Shown here one piece after another: positions 36,092 to 48,610 of a DNA stretch of 64,000 nucleotides. Made by a program: the position numbers and the translations under genes. This DNA comes from Physcomitrium patens. Its lineage: Eukaryota > Streptophyta > Bryopsida > Funariales > Funariaceae. Numbering within the stretch: the first letter of the stretch is position 1; each line of letters opens with the position of its first letter. The stretch lies in assembly GCF_000002425.4 (NCBI RefSeq), contig NC_037269.1, forward strand, positions 4,229,146 to 4,293,145, given 5' to 3'. The notes below the pieces were generated by a model, which worked only from the letters and a program-made list of their open reading frames with translations, had not been told where the DNA came from and did no database searches.

Positions 36092-39000
36092 ATGCGAAAT
36101 CATGGTTGGCAGCCTCCGTTTCACCCTTTGCAGGCAAGTACTCTGTCTTGATTAGATTCGGTTCAGAATTGTGCATCCGCTTGAAGCCTTGTTCCATTCC
36201 CAGGGCACAGAATCAACAACAGGGTGGCTAGTGGTGTGAACATCCAGCAGTCTATCCTGCTGCTCTCGAGATTTTAAGGATTGGCCCAACTAACACTGTC
36301 TCGTTGTCTATCGTTCACAACCGGCACCACAGCCTGAAGTTCAATTTTGAGTACCGCTGTGTTAAGTACTCAATCTTGACGGATGTTAGCTTGCGTGTTT
36401 CTCTGTATTCTGCAGACGGTGGCAATTGTGGTCTTCTCTGCGCTGGCCTTCTCGTTCTATGTATTCTTTGCTCCGTTCCTGGGTACTAGAACCTTGAAAT
36501 TCATTGTAATCGGTGTTTTCACGCCTCTGGTAAGTGAATGCTTCCTTCCCAATTGCTGTCTAGAACAGTGCTTTGTTAGAAAGGCGTCGAAGATTCCTCA
36601 TTGCTCCGCTGCATAGCTCTGCAGCGAGCCTTTAGTTCACATTGTGTTCATTTGTTTTGTGTCGCTGATAATCCAGCTTGAGTTGCAGGTGGTTGCAGTG
36701 TTCTCGCTTTACATTGCGTGCACATGGATTGATCCTGCCGACCCAGGTGTCCGTCTAGAGAAGCAGAAAGACAATTCGAAGAAGGAGGTAGCAGCATCAG
36801 GCAGGTATGGGCAGCCAATGGAAGAACCAAAGCAAACCATAATGGATCTCCTAGCCAACCGAGAATCTGGCTATGGTACGATTGAAGAATCTGGGTGCAA
36901 GCCTATGTCGGAAAAGCTGATCGAGAAATCATGCTGCAAGAGGAAACGAGAGGACGAAGAATCAAGTCTCGACAGCCAGTCCCTCTACTGTAGCATTTGC
37001 GATGCAGAGGTTTGCCCTCCTTTGATTTTTACTCATCTGCTAGTCGTGGCGAGTAACTATGGACTGAATTTGCGCCAGCCTGTGGTCAATGGCGAGATAT
37101 GATTGATTACTGTCCGACAAGACCTAAACTTCCACCTCAGAGTTAAGGATTAAGCTTCTTATTCTCATCAACTTTTATTCTCATGGCCCGAAGTGGATGG
37201 TGCATGTGCCAAGAACAAACGTGCGCTTCGCAACATACAAGCGCCGTACCTCTAACATTTTCCGAATTGCGTGCAGATATCAGTGCAGAGCAAGCACTGT
37301 AGGGCATGTGACAAGTGTGTGCACGGATTTGATCACCACTGTCGGGTGGGTTCGGCCTCCCCTCTCTCAACATGTATCTGACGTATCGCTGTAATAATTG
37401 ATAGTTGAAGCGGAGGGGATGTAAGCTGCTGAAGTAATTAACAATTATAGTTTGTGGGTACTGAATGCAGTGGCTTAATAACTGCGTTGGCACGAGGAAT
37501 TATAAGCTATTTGTGGCACTGATGGTGTCTTGCCTGCTCATGGTATGATTGATACCCTCTCACTGCTTATCCTTGGAGGAATTGTGTTAGAATTTAAGAG
37601 TATCAGAGTTTAACTGAGTGGCCTTGCCTTCTGTTATGGCAGCTTATTCTGGAGTGGGCAGTAGGCATCGTGGTGCTTGTCCGCTGCGTGAAATACGAGT
37701 CTGCATTTCAGGAGGAAATCAGAGACAATCTTGGCAGGAGCTTTCCTCGTGTGGCTTTCATGGTAGTGCTGGTATGTAACGCCTTGACGTGCTTCTGTGT
37801 TCTTGGACGTAACTACGAATCGATACCAAGAACGTCCGTTCAGTATCAGTATCTGTATGTAATAGTGATTGTCGTGTCAAGGACATTCTTGCGGCATGTA
37901 GCTACGACTTGTACACAACGTGATTCTATAACGACATCGGTGACGAAAAAGACATGCTTTTGAGGAATGTTCACATTTGAATTGGAAACTCCTGCAGGTT
38001 CTCTTGACCTTCCTAGCATTACTGGCGACTGCTCCTTTGACCCAACTTTTTTTCTTCCACCTCATCCTCATGCATAAGGTATATTTATACTTCTAAAATA
38101 CGTTCGAAAAGTAAGACTCTGCTTCCGATCGACAGTAGCTGTATCTTCTGTGATGACGTGGTCTGGGTTCAGAGTTTAAAACATTATCGGTAGAATATGG
38201 CCGCCTCATTGGATCGTTCATTGATGAAGAGAATCGTTCTGCAGGGAATAACGACTTATGATTACATTTTAGCAGTCAGAGAGCAGAACCAAGAGTATTG
38301 GGATGAGGTCGGTGGATTGTCAAGTGTAACGACAACCCCTCAAACATCCACCGAGACAGGGTTTAGCGGCTATAACAGTTCAGCACCTAAACGCATTGTT
38401 TTCTGCACACCTCCACGCATGTTTGTTGATCAAGATCAGGTACAGCACCATCCAACTGAATCCGATCATTGAAGTTTTCACATCTGCAAGATAATGTGTT
38501 TGGGACATTCTGAATACAAATTATCAGCTGGTTTTCTGTATTCGTGATTTTTCGAAATGGTGAAGTTACCAAGTATGGATTCGGTACTCAGCGTCCATCA
38601 TTCTGCTGCAGACCGTGATGGCATTGAGTGACTTAGAGGTGGGAAAGGTTGGTGGTGGTAAGATCATAGACGCCAAATCGCAACAGAGACCTGCACCAGT
38701 TGGTCTGAACCCATGGAAGCTGGCACGTGTGGACAGAGATGATGCTGCAAGAGCAGCAGCTCGGGCACGGGAGAAGTCTTCAATTCTTCGCCCTGTTAGA
38801 CCCGGCGTAGACCCGTCAGCAAGTATTGATTCGGACAGCAGTTTGCAGAGCAGTCTAAGCTCAAGTGGAGAGATCAGAGTCGCTGGGAGCCGGCGTAGTA
38901 GGAAGAAGCGAAATGTGCCTGGCCTTCGAAGGGAAATGTGGTCTATAACTAAGAACAAATGGGATAGGATCATACCTCTCAGCGGTGAAGAGGACTTGTT

Positions 39001-39987
39001 TGCTCCACGCAGTGAAGGACTACAGCCACTTTCGCAAGAGCCCACTAGCCCATATCGCTCAAGCCCCAATGAAGCGTACTCTGGTGCTCCTCGGGCTTCT
39101 TTCCCTCCACCTGCTTCCTACCCCCCACGAGTCCTCTTCCCTAGGTATCCTGGCGACGCAATGCCTTCCAATCATGCGCTCCCAGGATCTGACAACAGTC
39201 GAGTGACACAAGGGATTCCGCACACCTCCAAACCTGACAAGGCTCTCACGGAACTGTCAGTGAACAGCGTCGACGTTCTGCGTATTTCTGCTAACAGTGA
39301 TGGGTATGAGGCCTCGTGTGGAGAGAGTGGGGATGATACGAGCGACGCAGTTGGTCTCAGCCAGTCCTGGAATAATGCATCATGGAGCAAGTTTTCCATG
39401 AACAATCCCGCCTACGCCACTCCCGTCGTCATGGTTCCTGTATGGGGGCAGGAGAATTTTAAAGAGGAGTCCGCGAAACCCTGGGTTGTATTCAGTGCAT
39501 CCAGCTTCAAGCAGGATGTTAAGGAAAGTCCTGGAGGTAACACCACATCCTACCTTTGGATATGATCATGTGGACTCCATGTTCTCGTTTGAATCCGATT
39601 GCTATCAAATCATCTCACGCTTTCTGGGATATTTTCCTTCCAGGGCAATCTGCATCTAGTGGGTCAAGAGTAGAGGCGAACATCCTGAAGATGAAGCCAG
39701 AGCTTCGAGATGCCAGGAAGCACACCTCCTCTCCAACAGTATACGAAGACTCTCCACTGCGTGAGTCTTCTGACTTTCTGTCCGAAGATACCACCACGAG
39801 CTATGGGGAGACTCCTGACAGAGGCTCAATGAGCTCATTCTTCTACAACGGCCCGTTGGATGTTAGCTTCAAAGCCCCATCTGAGCGGCACATGGTCTCA
39901 AACAGACGGCTGATGAACTCAATCATGCAAGGTCCCAGGCTTTCTCGGCCCACAGACGATCCTAAGCTGCTTGTAGAAACACCTTGA
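36092..39987 (+). CDS. DHHC-type protein S-acyltransferase, 10 exons
   Basis: Exons: 36092-36133, 36416-36529, 36689-37009, 37277-37345, 37471-37542, 37643-37771, 37998-38078, 38245-38439, 38612-39536, 39644-39987; 2292 nt, 763 residues. The start MRNHGWQ matches the conserved N-terminus of plant PAT19-22-type enzymes (MVRKHGWQ). Membrane segments lie at about 15-36, 40-62, 192-224 and 242-275. The Cys-rich domain is at about 152-200, with catalytic Asp178-His179-His180-Cys181 followed by WLNNC. A TTxE-like motif reads TTYD at 279-282. The enzyme palmitoylates cytosolic-face cysteines of other proteins. The tail from about 290 to 763 is long, Ser/Pro-rich and probably disordered, typical of this plant subclass. 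Intron 1 has a GC donor (CAG|GCAAGT); all others are GT-AG. Substrates and compartment are unknown. Confidence 0.93.
36134..36415 (+). other. GC-AG intron in the acyltransferase gene
   Basis: The exon 1 end is CAG|GCAAGT, a classic strong GC donor, and the acceptor is TTCTGCAG|ACG. Joining here gives ...[12 protein letters not shown], which lines up with the family N-terminus. The nearest GT, five bases downstream, would add a codon and shift the frame. Confidence 0.75.
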
Positions 39988-40700
39988 GTGACCACTCTGG
40001 CTTGTGCTCTGTACATTTCTCCCCGCAAGGAATGAATCCCTTGATCTGAGTAGCGACGCTCGGGTTCTCTGAAGAGACTCCGTGCTTGTGCAGAAAGGTT
40101 GAAATTTGCAATCAGATCCTTAAGTCTACCTCAGCCTGCCCACTAAAGCTACCATACCTTAGTAAGCAGCATATGGGCTTGAATCTGCTGCCCCGCCATC
40201 TAGTAGCAGTGATGGGGGGCACATCGTCTGGTGGAACAATACTAATGGAAAGATGAAGTTGGTTTCTGATCTTCGGAGGTCCTTGAAAAGAATTGGGGCT
40301 TGTAATCTTGTGCAGTATTACCTTCGTAGAAATTGAAACTGGAGACAGTCATTCATCCTTCCTCGTTCTTGCGATTCTCTTCTTTCCTATTCTTGAATGG
40401 GATTGTGTGAGACCTCTCTTCAATTCGTTACAAAAAGCTACCCGAGGTCTGGCAGGGCACAACGTGCACTCTTCGCTGCATCAGTGGAATTTTATTAGCC
40501 GGATTCATAAAAGCTTCATGCCCACTTCCCTTACCCGAGTGGAACGTTTCATTTTGAAAAGTACGTTTAAACCTCTATTTCTGTTTGAAACAGTAGTACA
40601 GTGGCGGTCATAATGATAGTGTTACAGACTGTTTTAATGAGAATGTTGGATCGACTCTGTGGATCTTGGATAAGTGTGAGATACGTGTGATCATGCCAAG
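39988..40700 (+). other. Probable 3' UTR of the acyltransferase gene
   Basis: Non-coding sequence of gene-like composition continues about 650-700 bp past the stop, then turns sharply AT-rich near 40730. Confidence 0.4.
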
Positions 40701-40729
40701 TGGAAAATGCCAAGTGGATTTAGTTTAAT

Positions 40730-43569
40730 ACTTTTTATAAAAAAATTAACACAATACAGGGTATCATATGCTTTGATTAAATATTGTGATGTAGAAATAA
40801 TGTTGCTTATGTCCTAACGTCCTTGGTGAAGTGCAACCCTAAGAGCTTGTAAGAGAATTTTTGCAATCTATTATTATGGATTGTTAGGTCACATTGTAGA
40901 AGTTGAGTTTCATCTAATTGCCATGTCAACTGTAATTATCAGTAGATTTTTTGCTACGCAGTTTTTAAAAGAGTGTTTTGCAATTATTGGACAATTTTTT
41001 ATTTAATCCTTTCTAAAATTTGCTTCTGTTCAAACAAGTTGAACTAAATCAACTTTGTGGTAAAAAAGTCTTCACTTTTTCTTTAAAACTAAATTTTATT
41101 ATTTTTATTCTTAAAGTTAATACACATTTATCTTTTAGCAAAAACTGCAAGATACAAAATTGTTTCAAGTTGAATAAAAGGTCAAAGGAAAAAAAAAATG
41201 CTATATAAGTCTTTTAGAATTTCTAACATATTGGGATTGAAGCAAGTTTGTGTAAGAGAGATGTGGCCTAATTCTAGATTCTTCTTTCTTGTGTGCATGC
41301 ACTCATAAAGTACAATGGATATCAATATTAGAAAAGGTTTAATCTCTCCACATGTTTACTTGTGACTCTTCAAGACAAAATGAATCACCTGAGCATTACT
41401 TCTTTGTAAGCTCTAGGTTTGAATGTAACACTTTTTCAATGAAAAAAAAGTTTGAGTCAAAAATTGATCTTTATTTGATAATACTTAAATTCCAAGGTTG
41501 ATGTTTCTTATAAATTAGTTCTCTATACAACTTTGCTATATAAGTCATTAAATTTGCTTCTAAGGACCAATACTTTATTTTATAATTAAACTATAATTAT
41601 GTACTTGTTCAAAGAATAATTTTATTTTCTAATCTCTATCTTGTTTGAAATTATATTTTAAATCAACGTAAAAAAATCTAATAAAACCTTCTACTTTTAT
41701 GTATTCATAATTCATATTAATAATAATATCATGAGTTTTATTGTCAAGAAAAATAACTTATTAGAATAATAATTTATTTATTTTAAAACCTATTCATGAT
41801 GAAGTATTATTGATTGCTTGGAAATATGGGATAATTTTGGTTGATCTTAGCAAGATGAATCTCTTACTTTTACAAATATCAATATATCAAAGAATTTTAT
41901 ATTCAAATACAATCATTATTTGTATTTTGAAATGATTATATTTTTTTATTTTTTTATAATAATTATATGTATTTTAGATGTTGATAGTTAATATATACAA
42001 TATTAATATAGTTGAATTACTTTCTCTAATTTTATGTTCATATTTATAAAAAAAAAATATTTATTTTATAATAATATAAAACAAAACTATTCTAAGCTTC
42101 ATAGAAATAATTTTGTAATATTAGATGTAAAATAATTAATATTGTGGTCTACATTTTTTTTAATTTATTTTTATTTCAAATCTATGCTCTATTTATAATT
42201 AAGTATCAAAGCATATAGAAAATTTGACTATTATTTTTATCAAGCTATTGGTTTAGCTAACATAATTCTATACTTGAAAAATTAATAAAATTTGGACTTT
42301 TTAGAATGTAAAGATTCTATAATCTACTTGCTTAAAAGAGCCTTTGTATCTTCCTTTGAGTTAATAATCCTAAGACCTTGTTTCTTAAATTGATAAAAAA
42401 ATTGATTGCTTTTAAAATGTATCTTATGTGTAGCTTTAATACGATCAAATATAGTTTAGTAAAATATTGGCAAAGATGGTGATGGGTATGCAAGAATTCA
42501 TCTTCTAGCATCTAAGTTTCATATATCTTAAAAAAACAAGGGAGTATTGGTCTTTGTGAATGCATGGTTGGATATTCTACAAGTAAACTTTGTGTGCAAT
42601 GATTGATCTTTTTTCAAAATATTGTTTAATTTGGTCATCTTTAAAGTTCTAACATAAATTATGGCTTAGGTGATAATTTGAGAAAGTTCTTATGTAAGCA
42701 AAGTGATAACAATTACTTCACCTTACTAGAACTTTTGGCCACCATATTAAATCTTCTATAAATCCGAAGCTTAGTAGATCTCATTAATTTTGTCTTCTTT
42801 AATTAAGCAATGCATCCAATTTAATGTTTTTTTCTTCTAAGATAGATATCTTTTTACTTTGTATATTAAAGTAGTATAGGAAGAATTGTCCTTATTGTCC
42901 TTCATCTTATGTAGAATTATCTTACTATTAATGGATTTAGAGATGCATGTTGCATATAATTGACCATCTAATAGCATTATATTTGGTGATGGAGTAATTG
43001 ACAAAAAAAAATCAATAATAATGGCAGTAGTACATTCAAAGATTGCGATAGTGGTGCATTTGATAATATAGACAATGTTGTTGGTAATATTTGCACTTTG
43101 CCAACCAACAACTTTATTAACAAACTTTCTTGATGTGATTTTACTATTAAGTTGCCGAAATTGTCTCTTCAAAGTAGTCTAATACATTTATATTTCAAAC
43201 ATTGCTAAGTCAAGAATAGAATTGGAAATGAATTCATAGTTGTTATTATTTAAGACTAACAACATATGCATATACTTATTTGAATTTTCCATGATAGTAT
43301 TCTAACAATGTTTGCTACTCATTTTGTTGAAATTAATGAATCCTTTATTGTATTATAAATAACTATGGAATAAAAAAAAAACAATGATTATATTATAGAA
43401 GAGCTTAATTGAAGATATAGTAGCAAATTATTATAGAAACATAGTTGAAAGTTATGAAGGTAGTAAAAAAATTTCAAAGCTAATACTACCTTCTTCTAAA
43501 AAAAAGGCTTTTATTTACTTGGTAGGATAATAAACTATACAAAATATAATAGGTTTATATATATATATA

Positions 43570-43602
<33 letters not shown>

Positions 43603-44195
43603 GCATCTTAGGTAAAAGTGAAGAATAGCTTCTAACAAAAATTACCTAAAAAAACCTTTGATTAATACCCAAAGAAGATTAGTTGTGAAGCAGGATCAAA
43701 ATTTGACCTTGAAGCACAAAATTGCCGACATACAACAAAAGAAAGATATTTTTTGTTGATTAAAGAGTGGAATAGAAGAGCAGACTTGATAATATTTCTT
43801 TGAGCATTAGCTTTGAGGGGTTTAAGAAGACATTGACTTTGTGAGAGTTTTACAAAGTAAAGGTTATTTTGAATGACTTTGTTTTCTATATTAAAAAAGA
43901 TGTTACATTTTAGTAAACTATATGAGTATTATAACAAATCTATGAATTAAAATTTGTAGGTTTGTGAATGTAGTTGTGTTAAACATGTGTTATAATATTA
44001 AATTTAATTGGATGGTTAAATCTAAAGTAATTGAAGTTCAAGTCGGTTTAAGTCTAATAAGTAGGATTTTAAAGATTAGTAAGGATTTTTATAATTTTGA
44101 ATAATTTTCCAATTGGATTGAAATAATTTTTTTCAATATTAATAGTTAACTTAGTTTTCAATATTTATGCAAATTTTGAGATCTAGTTAACATTT

Positions 44196-44233
<38 letters not shown>

Positions 44234-44947
44234 CACTAGGAGGTTGATATTAAGATTGAGACACTCCATACCCAAGCAAATTAAGAGCATTTTTTTTTTT
44301 TTTTTTTTTTTTTTAATTTGTTAGTTTGTTTCTCTTCAAATTTTATATGCTTGTTATCAACTAGTTAAATGAGAAGAGTAAAAAATTTTAATTAAGATCA
44401 ATGCTTAATTCAATAATCATTTAGATTTTAAACTTACTATAGAATTTACTTAAAGTTTCATTAGGATTTTTTAGGATTTTTTTAAGGCTTGGTTAAAGTT
44501 TTATTAGGAATTTTTAGAATTTACTAAGATCTTGATTAGGATTTGAGTAAGATTTGATTAAGATTTTTTACAATTTACTTAATATTTAATTAAGATATAA
44601 TTAGGATTTACTTAAAATTTCTTTAAGACTAGCTAGTATTTGGTGAGAGTTTCTTTAAGGTTTCTTTATGATTTTTTTAGGATTTCTATAGGATTTCTTT
44701 AGAATTTAATTAGGATTGTTAAGGATTGTTTAAGATTTATCTAGAATTGATTAGAATGTTATAAAAAATTTCTAAGATTTCTCTAAGATTGATAAGAATA
44801 CTTGGCATAATTAGAAGCTTACTTAAGTTGTTTCTAAACACCTTATGTAATGTTTTTGATTGTAAATCCAAGTTTAAGATAAGATCAAACCCTTTCACAA
44901 CCAAATATCCAATGCATTTGTACACTAATTTTCACATGACACAATAC

Positions 44948-44982
<35 letters not shown>

Positions 44983-46200
44983 AGCTTATTGAATAATATT
45001 TTGTTATAAACCAATTTATTGCCAAAGGATTCAAATAGATAATGTTTTCATAGTCATAGATTAATTCTATTTTATCTTCTACTATATCTAAGATCTTGTA
45101 ATGTGTTATATATTGATATAATTGAAAAAACCAAAATTTCAATAAAAATATGTAACAATCTATCTAAAAATGTAATAAGGATTTTTTGAATAAGATTAAA
45201 TAATTTATTTTTCGGAAAATCATATATATATATATATATATATATAAAATAAAATAAAATAAAAATAAAAAAACTGATTTATTAAAAGAAAAAAGATAAA
45301 AAATTTAAAAAATGAAATTAGAACATATATTTATTAAGAATAAAAATAAAATATAAAGAGTACATGCTAAAAGATCATAATATTACTGAAAGATTCAGAA
45401 TAATTTAATGTCAATAATATTTAGTCATATCAAAGAACTTCAGAAATAACATCTTATATTATATTGTGATATGATTAAATATTGTATGCAAGAAAAAGTA
45501 AAATATTCAAATAAAGATTTCTTATATTCTAATAAAGCATTAAAATAAATAAAATAAATAATCACAATAAAATATTTTAATTATATATATATATATAGTT
45601 TATTTATTTATTCTATTATTTAAGAAAAAAAATTGTATAATCATCACAAATGCACATTTTAAAAAAACACTACATACAACACACATTATTTCATGCAAAT
45701 TCAACATTTTACAATTTTACTTTTGAAAAGAGTACAATTTTCTTTATCATACACATTGTCTAGATTGCATTAACTCCACCACTTTCTAAGTTGGCAACAA
45801 ATAAATGTGTAATGATACACTTGGCTTTATTCTAATTTTCATCACAATAATCATGCATCACCATGTTGTAAAAAGAAAATAAAATAAAATAAAATAAACA
45901 CTACACCTTTCATACACATGATTTTGCTTGCACTCATGAAGCACACACAAACCTTGCAAACTTCAAAACCAATCCTTCAACACGCCAATTTAACATTCAA
46001 TCTTCACTCTCATTGATCCAAAAACAAGTATCAAACACTAGCGTTATTTGCTAGTGTAGCTTGAGCATGGTGGAAACTGAAGACCAGAAGAAGAAAAAAA
46101 TTGCATGATTTGCAAGCCAGCTCTCAATCTTACCGAAATAAAGTGCAAAAATTACCCACAACTTTGTATTAATAAAACATTGAGCTAGTTAGTATTAAAA
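40730..46200. other. AT-rich intergenic DNA, no gene
   Basis: 5.5 kb above 75% A+T by eye without a recognisable coding region. It includes (GA)n at about 43570-43602, (AT)n at about 44202-44230, 45222-45245 and 45584-45597, a run of about 25 T at 44290-44314, and (AAAT)n at 44949-44983. The longest open frame (42837-43172, - strand) matches no family I know. It may hold old transposon debris but none is identifiable. Confidence 0.7.
44430..44790. repeat. Imperfect short repeats of TTAGGATTT type
   Basis: About 360 bp of degenerate units such as TTAGGATTT, TTAAGATTT and TTTCTTTAGG repeat irregularly. They only superficially resemble the plant telomere repeat TTTAGGG; the exact heptamer is not repeated in tandem. 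Confidence 0.65.
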
Positions 46201-46788
46201 TATAACCGAGAAAAAGCATGCAAACAACGGAGAAGATCCGCACAAGATCAGCACACAAAACCCACTTGGCAACAAAGGTTACTGACTCCGGTGCAGCCGT
46301 CGGCGTGATGCATGGCACTCAACGTCGTTGCAATGGAGCAGAACACCGATCGAACGCTGTGCACAATCTGGGTCGCAAGCTCTACGTCGCCGCAAGAGCA
46401 GCAGCAGCAGCAGAAGAGGCGGCGAGAGGGCCAAGGAATCGGAAGCTGAAGGGATGATGGTGTGATGGGAGAGTGAAGGGATTTGCGTGGTTCCGTGCGC
46501 GATGGAGATGTTGGGAATGGACGGAATCGCGCGAGAGGGCTTTTCATTCGCCACATGCGCAAGATGTGGCTGAAATCCGCGACCTCCGTGGTCTGCCTTC
46601 CACCGTTGTGTTAATTCATCCTCACATCGGAGAACAGCTGCTGCTACTTGTCTTCGTCGTTGTCCTTCATTCGTGGGGAAGATTGTACCAGTGTCGGGGT
46701 TTGTGTTCATGTCCGGATTTGTAACTACGTTTGTGTAGAGTAGATTTTGTTTTTTTTGGGTTGCGAGATTGTCATTTCTTCTGCATCC
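46200..46788 (+). promoter_or_regulatory. Promoter and leader of the SnoaL/NTF2-like gene
   Basis: Abrupt change from AT-rich to GC-rich sequence about 590 bp before the start codon. A short CAG/CAGCAG trinucleotide run lies at about 46397-46415. Overlapping open frames on both strands here match nothing and are taken as composition effects. Confidence 0.45.
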
Positions 46789-48610
46789 ATGGCGGCCACT
46801 GCTTTCGTCGCTTCTACTGCTGTCCCTCAAGCAGTTCTGAAGCCTTGTAACGAGTACCCATCTGTTTCGGCTACGTCGGGTCCGTCTCAAGCTCGTCCGC
46901 TTGGGTCGAGAATTGGGTCTGAGTGGCCCAGCAGGGAGCTTTCAGGATTGCGGCGAATGAGGCCGTCGTCCACGTCGTCTTGGGATGGGGTAATAGCGGA
47001 TTCGCGGAGGGCTGATGGGTTCGCAGTTGCAGCTTCTTCGACGTCGACGTCACCTGCTGCCGAGGCTGCTGAGAAGCAGATGGAAGCAGCTGTGATGGTG
47101 CAGGAGTTCTATGCCGCTATCAACAGACGTGAGATCACTTCAATTGGCGATCTGTTTGCAGATAATTGTGTCTACGAGGACCTCGTGTTTCCGACCCCAT
47201 TTACTGGAAGGCAGGTAATATTCATCGAATGGCGGTGTATGTAGTGTATTTTTTCACAAATGTCGGCGACTGTGTCGTAGTTAATTTGCAATTTCATAGC
47301 TGCAGCTAGGAAAGTAGGGCTCAGTAGCTAAATTCAATTTCGTCAAAGTTTTGTTTCTCTGTTTTTCCCTGTCGTGCTAGTTGCAGAGATTTTCATATAG
47401 GAAATTTGGAACCCACCTGAATAGTATATAACACCTTGAGAACCTTCAATTAGGATGCACGATGCTATCCATGTATGTGCTTTAAATTCGACGTGAATCC
47501 TCGAATTCTCAAGTACCGTATATCATCGTGATACATTTTACGTGAGTGGGATTTACTGAAGAGTTGCAGTTCTCGCAATCGTTGCTGGGTCTATCTTCTA
47601 TGGAGTCGATGAAGTCTCCACACTCCGATTCCAGTTCACCAGCACCTGGGCACGACGACAATGGCGAGTAATTAGTAGCCTTCTGTTTAGCTGTAATTGT
47701 TGACAATTTTGCAGCTACATTGACGCTGTTATTGTTGATCCTTCTCGCAGGCGATTCTTGACTTTTTTAAAAAATTCATGGATTCTGTGGGCTCTGAGCT
47801 AGAATTCCGAATAGATGATATAACCACTGGTGATCCCAATGCCGCTGGTGTCATTTGGCATCTGGGTAAGCACTAGAACACATTGTACCATTTTGTGCTA
47901 ACGTTGATGAGTATTCTTGTAGTCGCGGATACATTTACAGTACCTGAATGATAGGTGACGAGAAATATCTCTACTTACCAGAGTGGAGACTACAGACCCG
48001 AGAAAACATGGATACTGTTACATCTTGTTGTTATAAATTTTCTTCAACTTTGTAGTCACCCTGAACGGTTGTTGTTGGTTACCAAACAGAGTGGAGAGGA
48101 AAGCCACTTCCATTCAGCAAGGGTTGTAGCTTCTACCGCTGCGAAGTACTCAATGGCAAACGACAATTCGTGTACACACCTCCTTCATTGATTTTTTTCA
48201 GCCGTTGTCTCTTGTTTTTGCATTTGATTATGGCACAAGTTTCTAATGTGGGGTAACGATCACAGGTATGGCAGAGATGCTGTGGAGCCTGCAAGTAAAC
48301 CCGGTGATTTTACACTGGTGATTTGCCTTTAGAAAACTTCCTATACTGCCTGAATGCGTATATTCCTAGATCTGCTAAGACGGGAAGGGAGCTACTGCTT
48401 AACTTTCTCAACTCTCACATCCATCCATTAAACCTTATGGATTAGTGTGACTGTGGTTAGGTCCTATCTTTATTTTACATATGATATGGATGATCGGGCT
48501 GGAGAATTTGTACATACTAAGCTTCGGATTTGTGTCTTTGAATACAGGTGGCTTTGAAAGGGCTTGCCGCACTGCTCCGGACGTTCCCATCACTAGCAGA
48601 TAGGTTTTGA
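46789..48610 (+). CDS. Plastid-type SnoaL/NTF2-like fold protein, 5 exons
   Basis: Exons: 46789-47214, 47751-47865, 48090-48171, 48266-48317, 48548-48610; 738 nt, 245 residues. Residues 1 to about 80 are rich in Ser, Ala, Thr and Arg with few acids (MAATAFVASTAVPQAVL...), a typical chloroplast transit peptide (inference). Residues about 95-245 form a SnoaL/NTF2-like domain: VQEFYAAINRREI, LFADNCVYEDLVFPTPFTGR, IWHLEWRGKPLPFSKGCSFY and YGRDAVEPASKPGDF. Such cone-shaped domains bind small ligands or serve as scaffolds. This plant family (an NTF2-family protein of the Arabidopsis At2g46100 type, from memory) has no assigned reaction that I know. A small exon of 52 nt and the split Gly and Val codons make automated models easy to get wrong here. 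All introns are GT-AG. Confidence 0.9.

Noticed and set aside
38566-39069. 167-codon - strand frame
   Set aside because: Antisense to exon 9 of the acyltransferase gene.
42837-43172. 111-codon - strand frame in AT-rich DNA
   Set aside because: No family recognised and composition like the spacer. Possibly old transposon debris, but nothing supports a call.
44430-44790. Possible interstitial telomere repeats
   Set aside because: The TTAGGATTT-type units are irregular; the plant heptamer TTTAGGG does not recur in tandem.
46279-46890. 203-codon - strand frame
   Set aside because: Contains a poly-Leu stretch from the CAG run and overlaps the leader and first exon of the SnoaL-like gene on the other strand.
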